Origin: Flavobacteriaceae bacterium
GTDB lineage: Bacteria; Bacteroidota; Bacteroidia; Flavobacteriales; Flavobacteriaceae
Length of the DNA stretch: 37,148 bases
Direction of reading: 5' to 3'
Assembly: GCA_024232495.1 (NCBI GenBank)
Contig: JAAEPP010000530.1
Location: 1 to 37,148 of the forward strand
The position numbers and the translations under genes were made by a program. Shown one piece after another: positions 8,159 to 16,278 of this stretch (its first letter is position 1; each line of letters opens with the position of its first letter). A model generated the notes under the pieces. It was not told where the DNA came from and ran no database searches. It saw nothing but the letters and a program-made list of their open reading frames with translations.

Positions 8159-10009
8159 ATGGCTCAACAACAATATACAGAAGACAATATACGGTCTTTA
8201 GACTGGAAAGAACACATCCGATTAAGACCTGGTATGTACATCGGTAAGTTGGGTGATGGATCCTCTCCTGATGATGGTATTTATATTCTTTTAAAAGAGG
8301 TTATTGACAATAGTATTGATGAATTCGTGATGGGCGCGGGTAAAACAATTGAAATTCGAATTAAAGAGAAGGAAGTTAGAGTCAGAGATTATGGGCGTGG
8401 TATTCCGCTTGGAAAAGTAGTTGATGTAGTATCAAAAATGAATACTGGTGGAAAATATGACTCCCGTGCGTTTAAAAAAGCTGTAGGATTAAATGGAGTT
8501 GGTACCAAAGCGGTCAATGCGCTTTCAAGTCATTTTAGGGTCGAATCAGTTAGAGATAACCAAATCAAATTTGCTGAATTTGAATTAGGTGAACTAAAAA
8601 TAGACTCAGAAGTTGAAGAAACCTCAAAACGAAAAGGTACAAAAGTTAGTTTCATTCCGGACGAAAACATTTTTAAAAAATTTAAGTATCGTAATGAGTA
8701 TGTCGTAAAGATGCTTAAAAATTATGTCTACTTAAATCCAGGTTTAACCATCGATTTTAATGGTGAAAAATACCATTCTGAAAATGGACTAAAGGATTTA
8801 TTAGAAGAAAACATACCAACAGAGGACATGTTGTACCCCATTATCCATCTAAAAGGGGAAGACATAGAAATTGCAATTACTCACAGTAAATCACAGTACA
8901 GCGAAGAATACCATTCTTTTGTTAACGGTCAACACACTACACAGGGAGGGACTCATCAAGCTGCTTTTAGAGAGAGTATAGTTAAAACCGTCAGAGAATT
9001 TTACGGTAAAAATTATGATGCTAGTGACATTCGTAAATCAATAGTGTCAGCAATTGCTATAAAAGTGATGGAGCCAGTTTTTGAAAGTCAAACTAAAACC
9101 AAGTTAGGTTCAACTGATATGGGCGGTCAACTTCCTACAGTACGATCTTACATCAATGATTTTATAAAAACTAATCTAGATAACTTTTTACATAAAAATA
9201 TTGAATCTGCTGAGGCTTTGCAACGCAAAATAATGCAAGCTGAAAGAGAGCGAAAAGATCTTACAGGAATTCGTAAACTAGCAAAAGACAGAGCTAAAAA
9301 GGCAAGTCTACACAATAAAAAACTTAGAGATTGTAGGGTACACTTAGGTGACATGAAAAAAGAACGTCGTCTAGAATCTACCTTGTTTATAACTGAGGGA
9401 GACTCAGCTAGTGGAAGTATTACCAAAAGTCGTGATGTAAACACACAAGCAGTTTTTTCTCTACGTGGTAAGCCGCTTAATTGTTATGCAATGAGTAAAA
9501 AAGTAGTTTATGAAAATGAAGAGTTTAATCTACTTCAAGCTGCTTTAAATATTGAAGAGGGTATGGAAGATCTTCGATATAACAATATTGTTATTGCTAC
9601 CGATGCTGATGTTGATGGGATGCACATTCGATTGTTATTACTTACTTTTTTTCTTCAATTTTTTCCTGAAGTTATTAAAGAAGGCCACTTATACATACTA
9701 GAAACTCCGTTGTTTAGAGTTCGTAATAAAAAAGAAACCATATACTGCTATTCTGATGAAGAACGAGTTAAAGCTATTGAAAAATTAAAACCAAAACCTG
9801 AAATAACTCGTTTTAAAGGATTAGGTGAGATATCTCCGGATGAATTTAAACATTTTATAGGTAATGATATTCGGTTGGATCCCGTAATGCTAGATAAGAG
9901 TATGAGTATTGAGGATTTATTAGCATTTTATATGGGGAAAAACACCCCAAATAGGCAGGAGTTTATTATCAATAATTTAAAAGTTGAGTTGGACGAAATT
10001 GTTGAATAA
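8159..10009 (+). CDS. parE: DNA topoisomerase IV subunit B
   Basis: The ATPase subunit of topoisomerase IV, which decatenates daughter chromosomes. The 616 residues hold a GHKL ATPase domain ([32 protein letters not shown]), a transducer domain, and a TOPRIM domain with Glu413 in TEGDSASGS and Asp482/484/486 in TDADVDG as Mg2+ ligands. The tail includes [15 protein letters not shown]. The pairing with parC 20 bases downstream and the length under 650 residues favour ParE over GyrB. A near-consensus -7 box (TATATTAG at 8135-8142) lies just upstream, with no clear TTG partner. Confidence 0.93.
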   Translation: MAQQQYTEDNIRSLDWKEHIRLRPGMYIGKLGDGSSPDDGIYILLKEVIDNSIDEFVMGAGKTIEIRIKEKEVRVRDYGRGIPLGKVVDVVSKMNTGGKYDSRAFKKAVGLNGVGTKAVNALSSHFRVESVRDNQIKFAEFELGELKIDSEVEETSKRKGTKVSFIPDENIFKKFKYRNEYVVKMLKNYVYLNPGLTIDFNGEKYHSENGLKDLLEENIPTEDMLYPIIHLKGEDIEIAITHSKSQYSEEYHSFVNGQHTTQGGTHQAAFRESIVKTVREFYGKNYDASDIRKSIVSAIAIKVMEPVFESQTKTKLGSTDMGGQLPTVRSYINDFIKTNLDNFLHKNIESAEALQRKIMQAERERKDLTGIRKLAKDRAKKASLHNKKLRDCRVHLGDMKKERRLESTLFITEGDSASGSITKSRDVNTQAVFSLRGKPLNCYAMSKKVVYENEEFNLLQAALNIEEGMEDLRYNNIVIATDADVDGMHIRLLLLTFFLQFFPEVIKEGHLYILETPLFRVRNKKETIYCYSDEERVKAIEKLKPKPEITRFKGLGEISPDEFKHFIGNDIRLDPVMLDKSMSIEDLLAFYMGKNTPNRQEFIINNLKVELDEIVE

Positions 10010-10029
10010 GAAATCACATAGAATCAAAT

Positions 10030-12720
10030 ATGAGTGAAGAATTAGACTATAATGAAGATGAATTAAATTCTACTAAAAACCAAAGTGAAGATACTATAAC
10101 TAAGGTTACTGGTATGTACAAAGATTGGTTTTTGGATTACGCCTCATATGTGATTTTAGAACGAGCTGTGCCAGCAATTGAAGATGGTTTTAAGCCAGTT
10201 CAGAGGCGAATCATGCAGTCTTTAAAAGACCTGGACGATGGAAGATACAATAAGGTTGCCAATATTGTAGGGCATACGATGCAGTATCATCCTCATGGAG
10301 ACATGAGTATTGCTGATGCAATGGTTCAAATAGGGCAGAAGGATATTTTAATTGACACTCAAGGGAACTGGGGAAACATACTAACGGGTGACAGAGCAGC
10401 AGCGTCTCGTTATATTGAAGCAAGACTTTCAAAATTTGCGCTTGAGGTAGTTTACAATCCAAAAAATACCGAATGGCAGGCCTCTTATGACGGAAGAAGA
10501 AAAGAGCCTATTAACTTACCCGTTAAATTTCCATTGTTATTGGCGCAGGGAGCTGAGGGGATTGCGGTAGGTTTATCAACAAAGGTTTTACCTCACAATT
10601 TCATAGAATTAATAGAAGCATCCATCAAACACCTACAAGGAAAGAGGTTTCAATTATTTCCAGATTTTCCAACCGGAGGCGTTGCAGATGTAACTAATTA
10701 CAATGATGGGTTAAGGGGTGGAAAAATAAGGTCAAGGGCAAGAATTAATCATCATGGTAAAAATATGTTGTCCATCACTGAAATTCCCTTTAGTACCACC
10801 ACCACATCACTAATTGATTCGATTTTAAAAGCAAACGAAAAAGGGAAAATTAAAGTTAAAAAGATTGAAGATAATACCGCTGCAGAGGTAGAGATACTAA
10901 TTCATTTACCTAATGGAATATCTCCAGATAAGACCATAGACGCGCTGTATGCTTTTACAAAATGTGAAACACCTATATCTCCACTTGGTTGCGTAATTGA
11001 AGATAATAAGCCTTTGTTTGTGGGTGTCAATGAAATGCTTAAAACTTCAACAGACAGGACAGTTGCTTTGTTAAAAAGCGAATTAGAAATTCAATTAAAT
11101 GAATTAGAGGCGCAATGGCATTTTGCATCTCTTGAAAGAATTTTTATTGAAAATCGAATTTATCGAGATATTGAAGAAGAAGAAACGTGGAAAGGAGTTA
11201 TATCCGCAATCGATAAAGGTTTAAAGCCACATATTAGCCATTTAAAAAGACCTGTAGTAGAAGAGGATATCGTTCGGTTGACAGAAATTAAAATTAAACG
11301 TATTTCAAAATTTGATATCGACAAAGCACAACAGAAAATAGATGCTTTGGAAGAACGAATAGCTCAAATTAAGCATCATTTAAATCATCTAATCGAATTT
11401 GCAATAGATTATTTTAAAGGATTAAAGGCTGATTATGGAAAGGGTAGAGAGCGAAAAACTGAAATTCGAGTTTTTGACGATATTGAAGCAACTAAAGTAG
11501 TAATTCGAAATACTAAACTTTACGTAAATAGAGAAGAAGGCTTTGTTGGAACCAGCCTCCGAAAAGATGAGTATGTTACTGATTGTAGTGATATTGATGA
11601 TGTTATTGTTTTTACTCAAGATGGTAAAATGATGGTAACCAAAGTAGGTGCAAAAACATTTATTGGGAAAGATATTATTCACGTTGCTGTTTTTAAGAAA
11701 AAAGATACTCGCACAATTTATAACATGATTTATAGAGATGGGGCACGAGGAGCGTCCTACGTCAAAAGGTTTTCAGTTACTTCGATAACCCGAGATAAAG
11801 CTTATGATTTAACCAAAGGAACTAAATCAACTAAAGTAATTTATTTTACTGCCAATCCAAATGGTGAGGCAGAATTAGTAACCGTGCTTCTAAGACAAAC
11901 TGGAAGTATAAAGAAACTTAAATTTGATCTTGATTTTACCGATATGATCGTAAAAGGTAGAGGGTCCCGAGGAAATATAGTAACTAAGTACTCTGTGAAA
12001 AGAATTGAGTTAAAAGAAAAAGGACTCTCGACCTTAAAACCAAGAAAAATTTGGTTTGATGAAACTGTACAACGTTTAAATGTAGATCAACGAGGAGAGC
12101 TTCTAGGTGACTTTACAAGTGAAGATAGATTGTTAATTATAGATCAAAATGGAATCGTTAAGACAGTTGTGCCAGAAATAACACTTCATTTCAATGATGC
12201 GATGATTGTTTTGGAAAAGTGGGATCCTAAAAAGCCTATTTCTGTTATATATTGGGAAGGCGAAAAGGAACTTTTTTATGTAAAACGATTTTTAATAGAA
12301 AATCCTGATAAAGAAGAAAAAGTAATTTCAGACCATTCAAAATCCTATTTAGAAACAGTATTTACCGATTATAGACCTGTTGTTGAATTGGTTTTTGCCA
12401 AGAAAAGAGGTAAAGAACGTCAAGAAAATACAGAAATAAAATTAGAAAATTTTATTTCTATTAAAGGAATATCAGCCTTAGGAAATCAATTAACTAAGAA
12501 TAAATTAATTGAGATAAATCCAAAAGAACCTTTGCTTTATGAACCAATTGAAGAAACTCCTTTGGAAGAGTTAGAGGTGATTGAGGAAATTAATGTGATT
12601 GTACCTGACAAAAAAGATCAAAACACTATTGCTTCCCCTGAAGATTCTTCTGATAGTTTAAAAAAAGATAATTTTGTGGATCCTGAAATAGACGATGAGG
12701 GCCAAACACTTCTTTTTTAA
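10030..12720 (+). CDS. parC: DNA topoisomerase IV subunit A
   Basis: The DNA-cutting subunit of topoisomerase IV, 896 residues. The winged-helix region carries HPHGD (87-91) and the catalytic Tyr128 in AASRYIEARLS. A tower and coiled-coil region follows, then a C-terminal GyrA/ParC-type beta-pinwheel from about residue 500. The last 60 or so residues are acidic and low in complexity, which makes it longer than E. coli ParC (about 750), as is usual in flavobacteria. The position matching the quinolone-contact serine (E. coli ParC Ser80 / GyrA Ser83) is Met92, while the nearby acidic partner is kept as Asp96. It is cotranscribed with parE. Confidence 0.93.
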   Translation: MSEELDYNEDELNSTKNQSEDTITKVTGMYKDWFLDYASYVILERAVPAIEDGFKPVQRRIMQSLKDLDDGRYNKVANIVGHTMQYHPHGDMSIADAMVQIGQKDILIDTQGNWGNILTGDRAAASRYIEARLSKFALEVVYNPKNTEWQASYDGRRKEPINLPVKFPLLLAQGAEGIAVGLSTKVLPHNFIELIEASIKHLQGKRFQLFPDFPTGGVADVTNYNDGLRGGKIRSRARINHHGKNMLSITEIPFSTTTTSLIDSILKANEKGKIKVKKIEDNTAAEVEILIHLPNGISPDKTIDALYAFTKCETPISPLGCVIEDNKPLFVGVNEMLKTSTDRTVALLKSELEIQLNELEAQWHFASLERIFIENRIYRDIEEEETWKGVISAIDKGLKPHISHLKRPVVEEDIVRLTEIKIKRISKFDIDKAQQKIDALEERIAQIKHHLNHLIEFAIDYFKGLKADYGKGRERKTEIRVFDDIEATKVVIRNTKLYVNREEGFVGTSLRKDEYVTDCSDIDDVIVFTQDGKMMVTKVGAKTFIGKDIIHVAVFKKKDTRTIYNMIYRDGARGASYVKRFSVTSITRDKAYDLTKGTKSTKVIYFTANPNGEAELVTVLLRQTGSIKKLKFDLDFTDMIVKGRGSRGNIVTKYSVKRIELKEKGLSTLKPRKIWFDETVQRLNVDQRGELLGDFTSEDRLLIIDQNGIVKTVVPEITLHFNDAMIVLEKWDPKKPISVIYWEGEKELFYVKRFLIENPDKEEKVISDHSKSYLETVFTDYRPVVELVFAKKRGKERQENTEIKLENFISIKGISALGNQLTKNKLIEINPKEPLLYEPIEETPLEELEVIEEINVIVPDKKDQNTIASPEDSSDSLKKDNFVDPEIDDEGQTLLF

Positions 12721-12759
12721 TTGAATTGTATTTTGTTAAATTTTAGAGGTATACTATAA

Positions 12760-12981
12760 TTATTTTTTAATTGTTTTTAAATACAAACTTTCCACTTTAT
12801 TTCTAGCCCAAGGGGTTTTTCTTAAAAAAGTTAAACTAGATTTTATGGTGGGATTGGTATTAAAACAGTTTATTTTTATAAGACCACCTAGTTCGTACCA
12901 CCCATAAGTTTCAACTAAAAACTCTAATATGAATTTCAATGTAATTCCATGTAATGGATTGTTGGGTTGTTCTAATTTCAT
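12760..12981 (-). CDS. VF530 family (DUF2132) DNA-binding protein
   Basis: A 73-residue basic protein that matches the VF530/DUF2132 family over its whole length: [18 protein letters not shown], then YGWYELG, NCFNTNP and [13 protein letters not shown]. Members are small double-stranded-DNA-binding proteins of unknown physiological role. The start codon overlaps the trmL stop by four bases (ATGA arrangement), so it is the last gene of a coupled three-gene operon. It converges on parC with 39 bases between the stops, where I see no hairpin terminator. Confidence 0.85.
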   Translation of the reverse strand: MKLEQPNNPLHGITLKFILEFLVETYGWYELGGLIKINCFNTNPTIKSSLTFLRKTPWARNKVESLYLKTIKK

Positions 12982-13430
12982 TGAATAGATTTAAGGCCCT
13001 CATAAACTACAATACTGACAGCGTTTGCTAAATTTAAACTTCGAATATTTTTATTATAAAGAGGAATTTTATAAGCATTGTCAAGGTGATTCTTTAAAAT
13101 TTGATTGGACAATCCCTCAGATTCTTTTCCAAAGATTAAAAACATATTGTCTGTAAAAGGGATATTCCAATATTTTTTTTTAGCATGACTCGAAAGAAAA
13201 ACCATTTCTTTATTTTTATTTTTGTTTAAAAAATCATCAAAATCATCATAAATAAACAAAGATATATGCTTCCAATAATCCAATCCTGCTCTTTTTAAAC
13301 GTTTATTAGATAATTCGAAACCAAGAGGTTTTACTAAATGCAGGTTTGAATTTGAAGCCAAACTTAATCTTCCGATATTTCCAGTATTCGTATGAATCTC
13401 TGGCTCTACAAGTACAATATTTAAAGGCAT
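12978..13430 (-). CDS. trmL: tRNA (cytidine(34)-2'-O)-methyltransferase
   Basis: A SPOUT-fold methyltransferase of 150 residues, the usual TrmL length. In E. coli the enzyme methylates the ribose at wobble position 34 of two tRNA-Leu isoacceptors using S-adenosylmethionine. The three SpoU/TrmD motifs are visible: [14 protein letters not shown] at the N-terminus, FGKESEGLS at about 101-109, and [20 protein letters not shown] near the C-terminus. The last two form the trefoil knot that binds SAM. Its start overlaps the upstream lipoprotein stop by one base (TAATG), and its end overlaps the VF530 start by four bases. Confidence 0.93.
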   Translation of the reverse strand: MPLNIVLVEPEIHTNTGNIGRLSLASNSNLHLVKPLGFELSNKRLKRAGLDYWKHISLFIYDDFDDFLNKNKNKEMVFLSSHAKKKYWNIPFTDNMFLIFGKESEGLSNQILKNHLDNAYKIPLYNKNIRSLNLANAVSIVVYEGLKSIQ

Positions 13431-13801
13431 TAATTAATTTTTTTTGCAGTTCCTTTCTGTTTTTGAGAATCACCGACGATATTGTATTCAAAAAGATAAG
13501 TGTTATTCTGCGTGGTCAGTATTTTCATATGAATTGCTTTTTTTTCTGCTCTATTTTTTGGGTTTATTTTTTGGACGATGTACTCACAATCATTAATCCA
13601 TCGTATAGAGGAAGTGTCTGATTTATTTTGAAAGTAATCAATCTCTAAAGTATCCGTTCTTACAAATACTGTAGTAAGAACCTCAGTCCCAACGAGGGCC
13701 TCGTAGGAAAAAGTACCTGTCTTAAATTTTTGACAATTACGTTCAGGGCTGTAACAACTTGTAATTAGTAACAAAACAAATAAACTGACACAAATTCTCA
13801 T
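13430..13801 (-). CDS. Small lipoprotein of unknown function (family often misnamed 'DNA topoisomerase IV')
   Basis: A 123-residue protein with a lipoprotein signal: a hydrophobic stretch ending LLLITSC, so Cys16 would be lipidated. The mature part begins SPERNCQKFKTGTF and has conserved-looking segments SSIRWINDCEYI and AIHMKILT, giving a small all-beta profile with two or three Cys. Homologues in flavobacterial genomes often carry the name DNA topoisomerase IV, which I believe comes from their position next to parC. Nothing here supports that activity. It is first in the lipoprotein-trmL-VF530 operon. Confidence 0.75.
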   Translation of the reverse strand: MRICVSLFVLLLITSCYSPERNCQKFKTGTFSYEALVGTEVLTTVFVRTDTLEIDYFQNKSDTSSIRWINDCEYIVQKINPKNRAEKKAIHMKILTTQNNTYLFEYNIVGDSQKQKGTAKKIN

Positions 13802-13845
13802 TTAGATTATTTTAATACAAAACTCTGAATTTAAAATGATATATT

Positions 13846-14250
13846 TTAATTTTTATAGGACTTAAATGTTCCGTCTTTAAAAAATATCACTATTTGATCC
13901 ACCTCAGCATTATTTAATGAATGAGACGCTACTTCAGTCAAGTGTCTATTTGATGGTAAAATAGACTTAATTTTGGTAGCTTCGCTAGTTGTAGTAGTAT
14001 CAATAGGGACTGATTTTTTTATAATTGAAGGAAAAGAACCTTTTCCGTTTAATAACCAGTATAATTCCACTTCTGGATATTTTTGTAGAATTCTCATTAC
14101 AAAATCTAAACTAGGTTTGTTTCTGCCGGATAGGAGGTGAGAAATAGTGGATCTGTTAAACTTAATTTGATTTGATAATTCTGCAGCTGAAATATTATAA
14201 TAATCAAGTATTTTTTGAAGTCTAATACCGAAATCTGTGCTGTTTACCAT
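13846..14250 (-). CDS. XRE-family helix-turn-helix transcriptional regulator
   Basis: A 134-residue DNA-binding protein. The XRE helix-turn-helix covers about residues 6-66, with ISAAELSNQIKFNRSTISHL as the helix pair, followed by GRNKPSLDFVMRIL and ELYWLLNGKG. The C-terminus ends EVDQIVIFFKDGTFKSYKN, a short beta tail repeated in other flavobacterial XRE regulators. The gene is divergent from a cytoplasmic M14 peptidase gene. The 292-base gap contains matching dyad elements at its two ends, one of which touches this gene's start codon, so self-regulation and control of the neighbour are plausible. Confidence 0.88.
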   Translation of the reverse strand: MVNSTDFGIRLQKILDYYNISAAELSNQIKFNRSTISHLLSGRNKPSLDFVMRILQKYPEVELYWLLNGKGSFPSIIKKSVPIDTTTTSEATKIKSILPSNRHLTEVASHSLNNAEVDQIVIFFKDGTFKSYKN

Positions 14251-14290
14251 TGTAATAATGTATAAATAGAATTTGAAGTTACAAATGTAA
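14251..14290. repeat. Element A: TGTAA-n25-ATGTAA composite with dyad, next to the XRE start codon
   Basis: This 40-base stretch starts with TGTAA at 14251 and ends with GTTACAAATGTAA at 14278-14290. The latter contains the dyad TTACA-AA-TGTAA. The same arrangement with identical spacing recurs as element B at 14463-14502. On the minus strand the dyad also contains TACATTTG (14289-14282), a perfect -7 box for the XRE gene. Confidence 0.55.
14282..14289 (-). promoter_or_regulatory. Likely -7 box of the XRE regulator gene
   Basis: TACATTTG on the minus strand fits TAnnTTTG and would start transcription near 14275, about 25 bases ahead of the ATG at 14250. No TTG is visible 17-23 bases upstream. 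The box lies within the dyad of element A, a position suited to repression. Confidence 0.45.
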
Positions 14291-14462
14291 TTGATAAGAT
14301 TTTAAAAGAAGAATTTTTTTAAACAAATATACTTTTTGTATTAATCTTTTACTTTATTTAAAATTCACAATACATTGATTAAAAGTAATTTATATAATAT
14401 TTATTAAAAATATTTTTTTTCATTTAACATCTTGTAGGATTTCTATCAAATATGTTTTCAAT

Positions 14463-14502
14463 TGTAAACAATACTGTATAACAAACCGTGTTACAAATGT
14501 AA
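14463..14502. repeat. Element B: second copy of the composite dyad element, upstream of the M14 peptidase promoter
   Basis: TGTAA at 14463 and GTTACAAATGTAA at 14490-14502 reproduce element A with the same 35-base offset between TGTAA half-sites. The extended half-site also repeats locally (TGTAAACAATAC at 14463, TGTAAACTATAC at 14498). It ends 13 bases before the -7 box of the peptidase gene, covering the -33 region. Confidence 0.55.
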
Positions 14503-14515
14503 ACTATACATTAAT

Positions 14516-14523
14516 TACCTTTG
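14516..14523 (+). promoter_or_regulatory. -7 box of the M14 peptidase gene
   Basis: TACCTTTG matches TAnnTTTG and lies 19 bases before the ATG at 14543. The expected -33 position shows TTA (14491-14493) rather than TTG and lies within element B. Confidence 0.5.
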
Positions 14524-14542
14524 TGTATTAACTTTTTAGAGT

Positions 14543-15706
14543 ATGAAAATTGAAGATTGGTTTTCTGGTGGTTTTGAATCAAATTTGAGTGGTAGGTATC
14601 TCAATTTAGATCACCTAAAACCTCTTTATGAAATCTATAATAAAGAGTTCAACATATCGAAATTAGGTGTTTCAGAATTAGGAGAAGAAATTTCGTTAGT
14701 TGAAATTGGTTCTGGACCTTTTAAGGTTTTTGCTTGGTCCCAAATGCATGGTAACGAATCAACAACTACCAAGGCATTATTTGATTTTTTTAAATTTTTA
14801 TCCAAAGCGAATGATTTTAAGGGTGAAATTAGAAGCTTTAAAAAGAAATTCACTCTCTACGTCATACCGATTTTAAATCCAGATGGTGCGCGCTTATATA
14901 CAAGAAAAAACGCGAATGGTATCGATTTAAATCGAGATGCTCAAAATTTATCACAAACCGAGAGTATTATTTTGATGAGTGCTTTTAAAACCATCCAACC
15001 CGATTTGTGTCTCAATTTACATGGACAACGTTCTATTTTTGGTTTAGAATCTGGTTTGCCGGCTACAATTTCCTTTTTGTCTCCCTCTTCAAACAGTGAG
15101 CGAACGATTACTTCATCAAGAAAAAAAGCGATGAAGATGATTGTAAAAATCAATAACTATCTCGAGGGCTATTTAAAAGGTAAAATTGGTCGTTATGACG
15201 ATACTTTTAATCACAACTGTTTTGGAGACTTTTTTCAATTGAGTGGGGTACCCGTAATTTTATTTGAAGCAGGTCATATTTCTAATGATTACCTAAGAGA
15301 GGTAACAAGAAAATATTTGTTTTATTCTTTTGTTTCTTTATTTGGTTTAACTGACTCCAAAATTAATGTAGCATCCTATAAAGATTACTTCAAAATCCCA
15401 GAAAATAAAAAAAATTATTATGATTTTATTTTAAGAAATGTTTTAATTGGTAATGAACTCGAAAAAACTTCATTAGCTATTCAATTTAAGGAGTCTTTGG
15501 TTCATAATGAAATAAAATTTATTCCAATTCTTACAGAGATTGGAAACCTTAAAAATAAGTTTGGGCATAAAGAAATTGATGGTGATTTAGCGAATGTGTT
15601 AGTGAATTCTCAAAATATTATTGAAATCGGCTCAGTAATTTCAGTTATTAGTAACAAAAAAGACGAATCACTAAAATATTTCGATAAAAATTGTTTTGAG
15701 TTTTAG
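14543..15706 (+). CDS. M14 family zinc carboxypeptidase-like enzyme, cytoplasmic
   Basis: A 387-residue metallopeptidase-fold protein. Zinc ligands are His69 and Glu72 (MHGNEST) and His160 (LNLHGQ). Substrate-binding residues appear in LNPDGARLYTRKNANGIDLNRD (about 111-132), including the NR pair that binds a C-terminal carboxylate. Glu242 in ILFEAGH is the catalytic glutamate. The N-terminus has no signal peptide, unlike the digestive M14 enzymes, so it should act inside the cell, perhaps trimming peptides or murein fragments. About 120 residues after the catalytic domain (from about 265) match no domain I recognise. It is flanked by XRE and Lrp regulator genes. Confidence 0.85.
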   Translation: MKIEDWFSGGFESNLSGRYLNLDHLKPLYEIYNKEFNISKLGVSELGEEISLVEIGSGPFKVFAWSQMHGNESTTTKALFDFFKFLSKANDFKGEIRSFKKKFTLYVIPILNPDGARLYTRKNANGIDLNRDAQNLSQTESIILMSAFKTIQPDLCLNLHGQRSIFGLESGLPATISFLSPSSNSERTITSSRKKAMKMIVKINNYLEGYLKGKIGRYDDTFNHNCFGDFFQLSGVPVILFEAGHISNDYLREVTRKYLFYSFVSLFGLTDSKINVASYKDYFKIPENKKNYYDFILRNVLIGNELEKTSLAIQFKESLVHNEIKFIPILTEIGNLKNKFGHKEIDGDLANVLVNSQNIIEIGSVISVISNKKDESLKYFDKNCFEF

Positions 15707-15724
15707 TATTAGTTAGTAAATTTG
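15696..15724 (+). promoter_or_regulatory. Promoter of the Lrp/AsnC regulator gene
   Basis: TTG at 15696-15698 and TAAATTTG at 15717-15724 are 18 bases apart, a full consensus match. The -33 element lies in the last codons of the peptidase gene. The start codon is at 15744. Confidence 0.65.
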
Positions 15725-15743
15725 TGCTCTACAATAAAAAAAA

Positions 15744-16223
15744 ATGGCAAAATTTAAATTAGACGATACTGACCACAAGATTCTAGACATGTTAATTGAA
15801 AATACTAGAACGCCTTTTACTGATATAGCTAAAAAGCTTAATATTTCGGCAGGTACAGTTCATGTTAGGGTAAGAAAAATGGAAGATGTTAAATTAATTA
15901 CTGGGTCTTCTCTTACGCTAGATTATAAGAAATTAGGCTATTCTTTCATTGCTTATGTAGGAATATTTCTTAACAAAACCTCTCAGACACAATTTGTATT
16001 AGAACGTATAAGTGAGATTCCATTTGTCACTGTAGCGCATGTTACAACGGGCCGATTTAATATTTTCTGTAAAATAAGAGCAAAAGATACCAGTCAAGCT
16101 AAAAATATTATTTATCAATTAGATGATATTGAGGGAGTTACTCGAACTGAAACCATGATATCCCTCGAAGAAAGTATCAATGATAAAAAGCGACTAATGC
16201 ATTCTATTTTCAAGGAATTTTAA
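15744..16223 (+). CDS. Lrp/AsnC family transcriptional regulator
   Basis: A 159-residue feast/famine regulator. The N-terminal winged helix-turn-helix (about 1-60) reads LDDTDHKILDMLIENTRTPF then DIAKKLNISAGTVHVRVRKM. The C-terminal RAM domain (about 70-150) forms the ligand-binding dimer and octamer core. Members respond to amino acids. The targets are not shown, but proline dehydrogenase, aroB and the alanine dehydrogenase-like gene all lie within 5 kb. It has its own promoter although it sits only 37 bases after the M14 peptidase. It converges on aroB with 55 bases between, where only weak hairpins are visible. Confidence 0.9.
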   Translation: MAKFKLDDTDHKILDMLIENTRTPFTDIAKKLNISAGTVHVRVRKMEDVKLITGSSLTLDYKKLGYSFIAYVGIFLNKTSQTQFVLERISEIPFVTVAHVTTGRFNIFCKIRAKDTSQAKNIIYQLDDIEGVTRTETMISLEESINDKKRLMHSIFKEF

Positions 16224-16278
16224 TGTCGAAAGCAATAGGACTGATAGTTTGTCTATTATCAAGACTAATCATCCCCAA

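Noticed and set aside
9148..9444. Minus-strand open frame of 98 codons inside parE
   Set aside because: It is antisense to a conserved TOPRIM-containing gene and has no recognisable domain; similar antisense frames inside parC, lpxC/fabZ and sucD were left out for the same reason.
12721..12759. Terminator between parC and the VF530 gene
   Set aside because: The gap has T-runs but no stem longer than a few bases.
14251..14502. Repeats in the XRE-M14 gap as a CRISPR-like or mobile-element footprint
   Set aside because: There are only two copies, they lie at promoters, and no target-site duplication, transposase or cas gene is nearby.
16224..16278. Hairpin terminator between the Lrp gene and aroB
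   Set aside because: Only a 4-bp stem (ATAG-TTTGT-CTAT) without a T-tract is visible.
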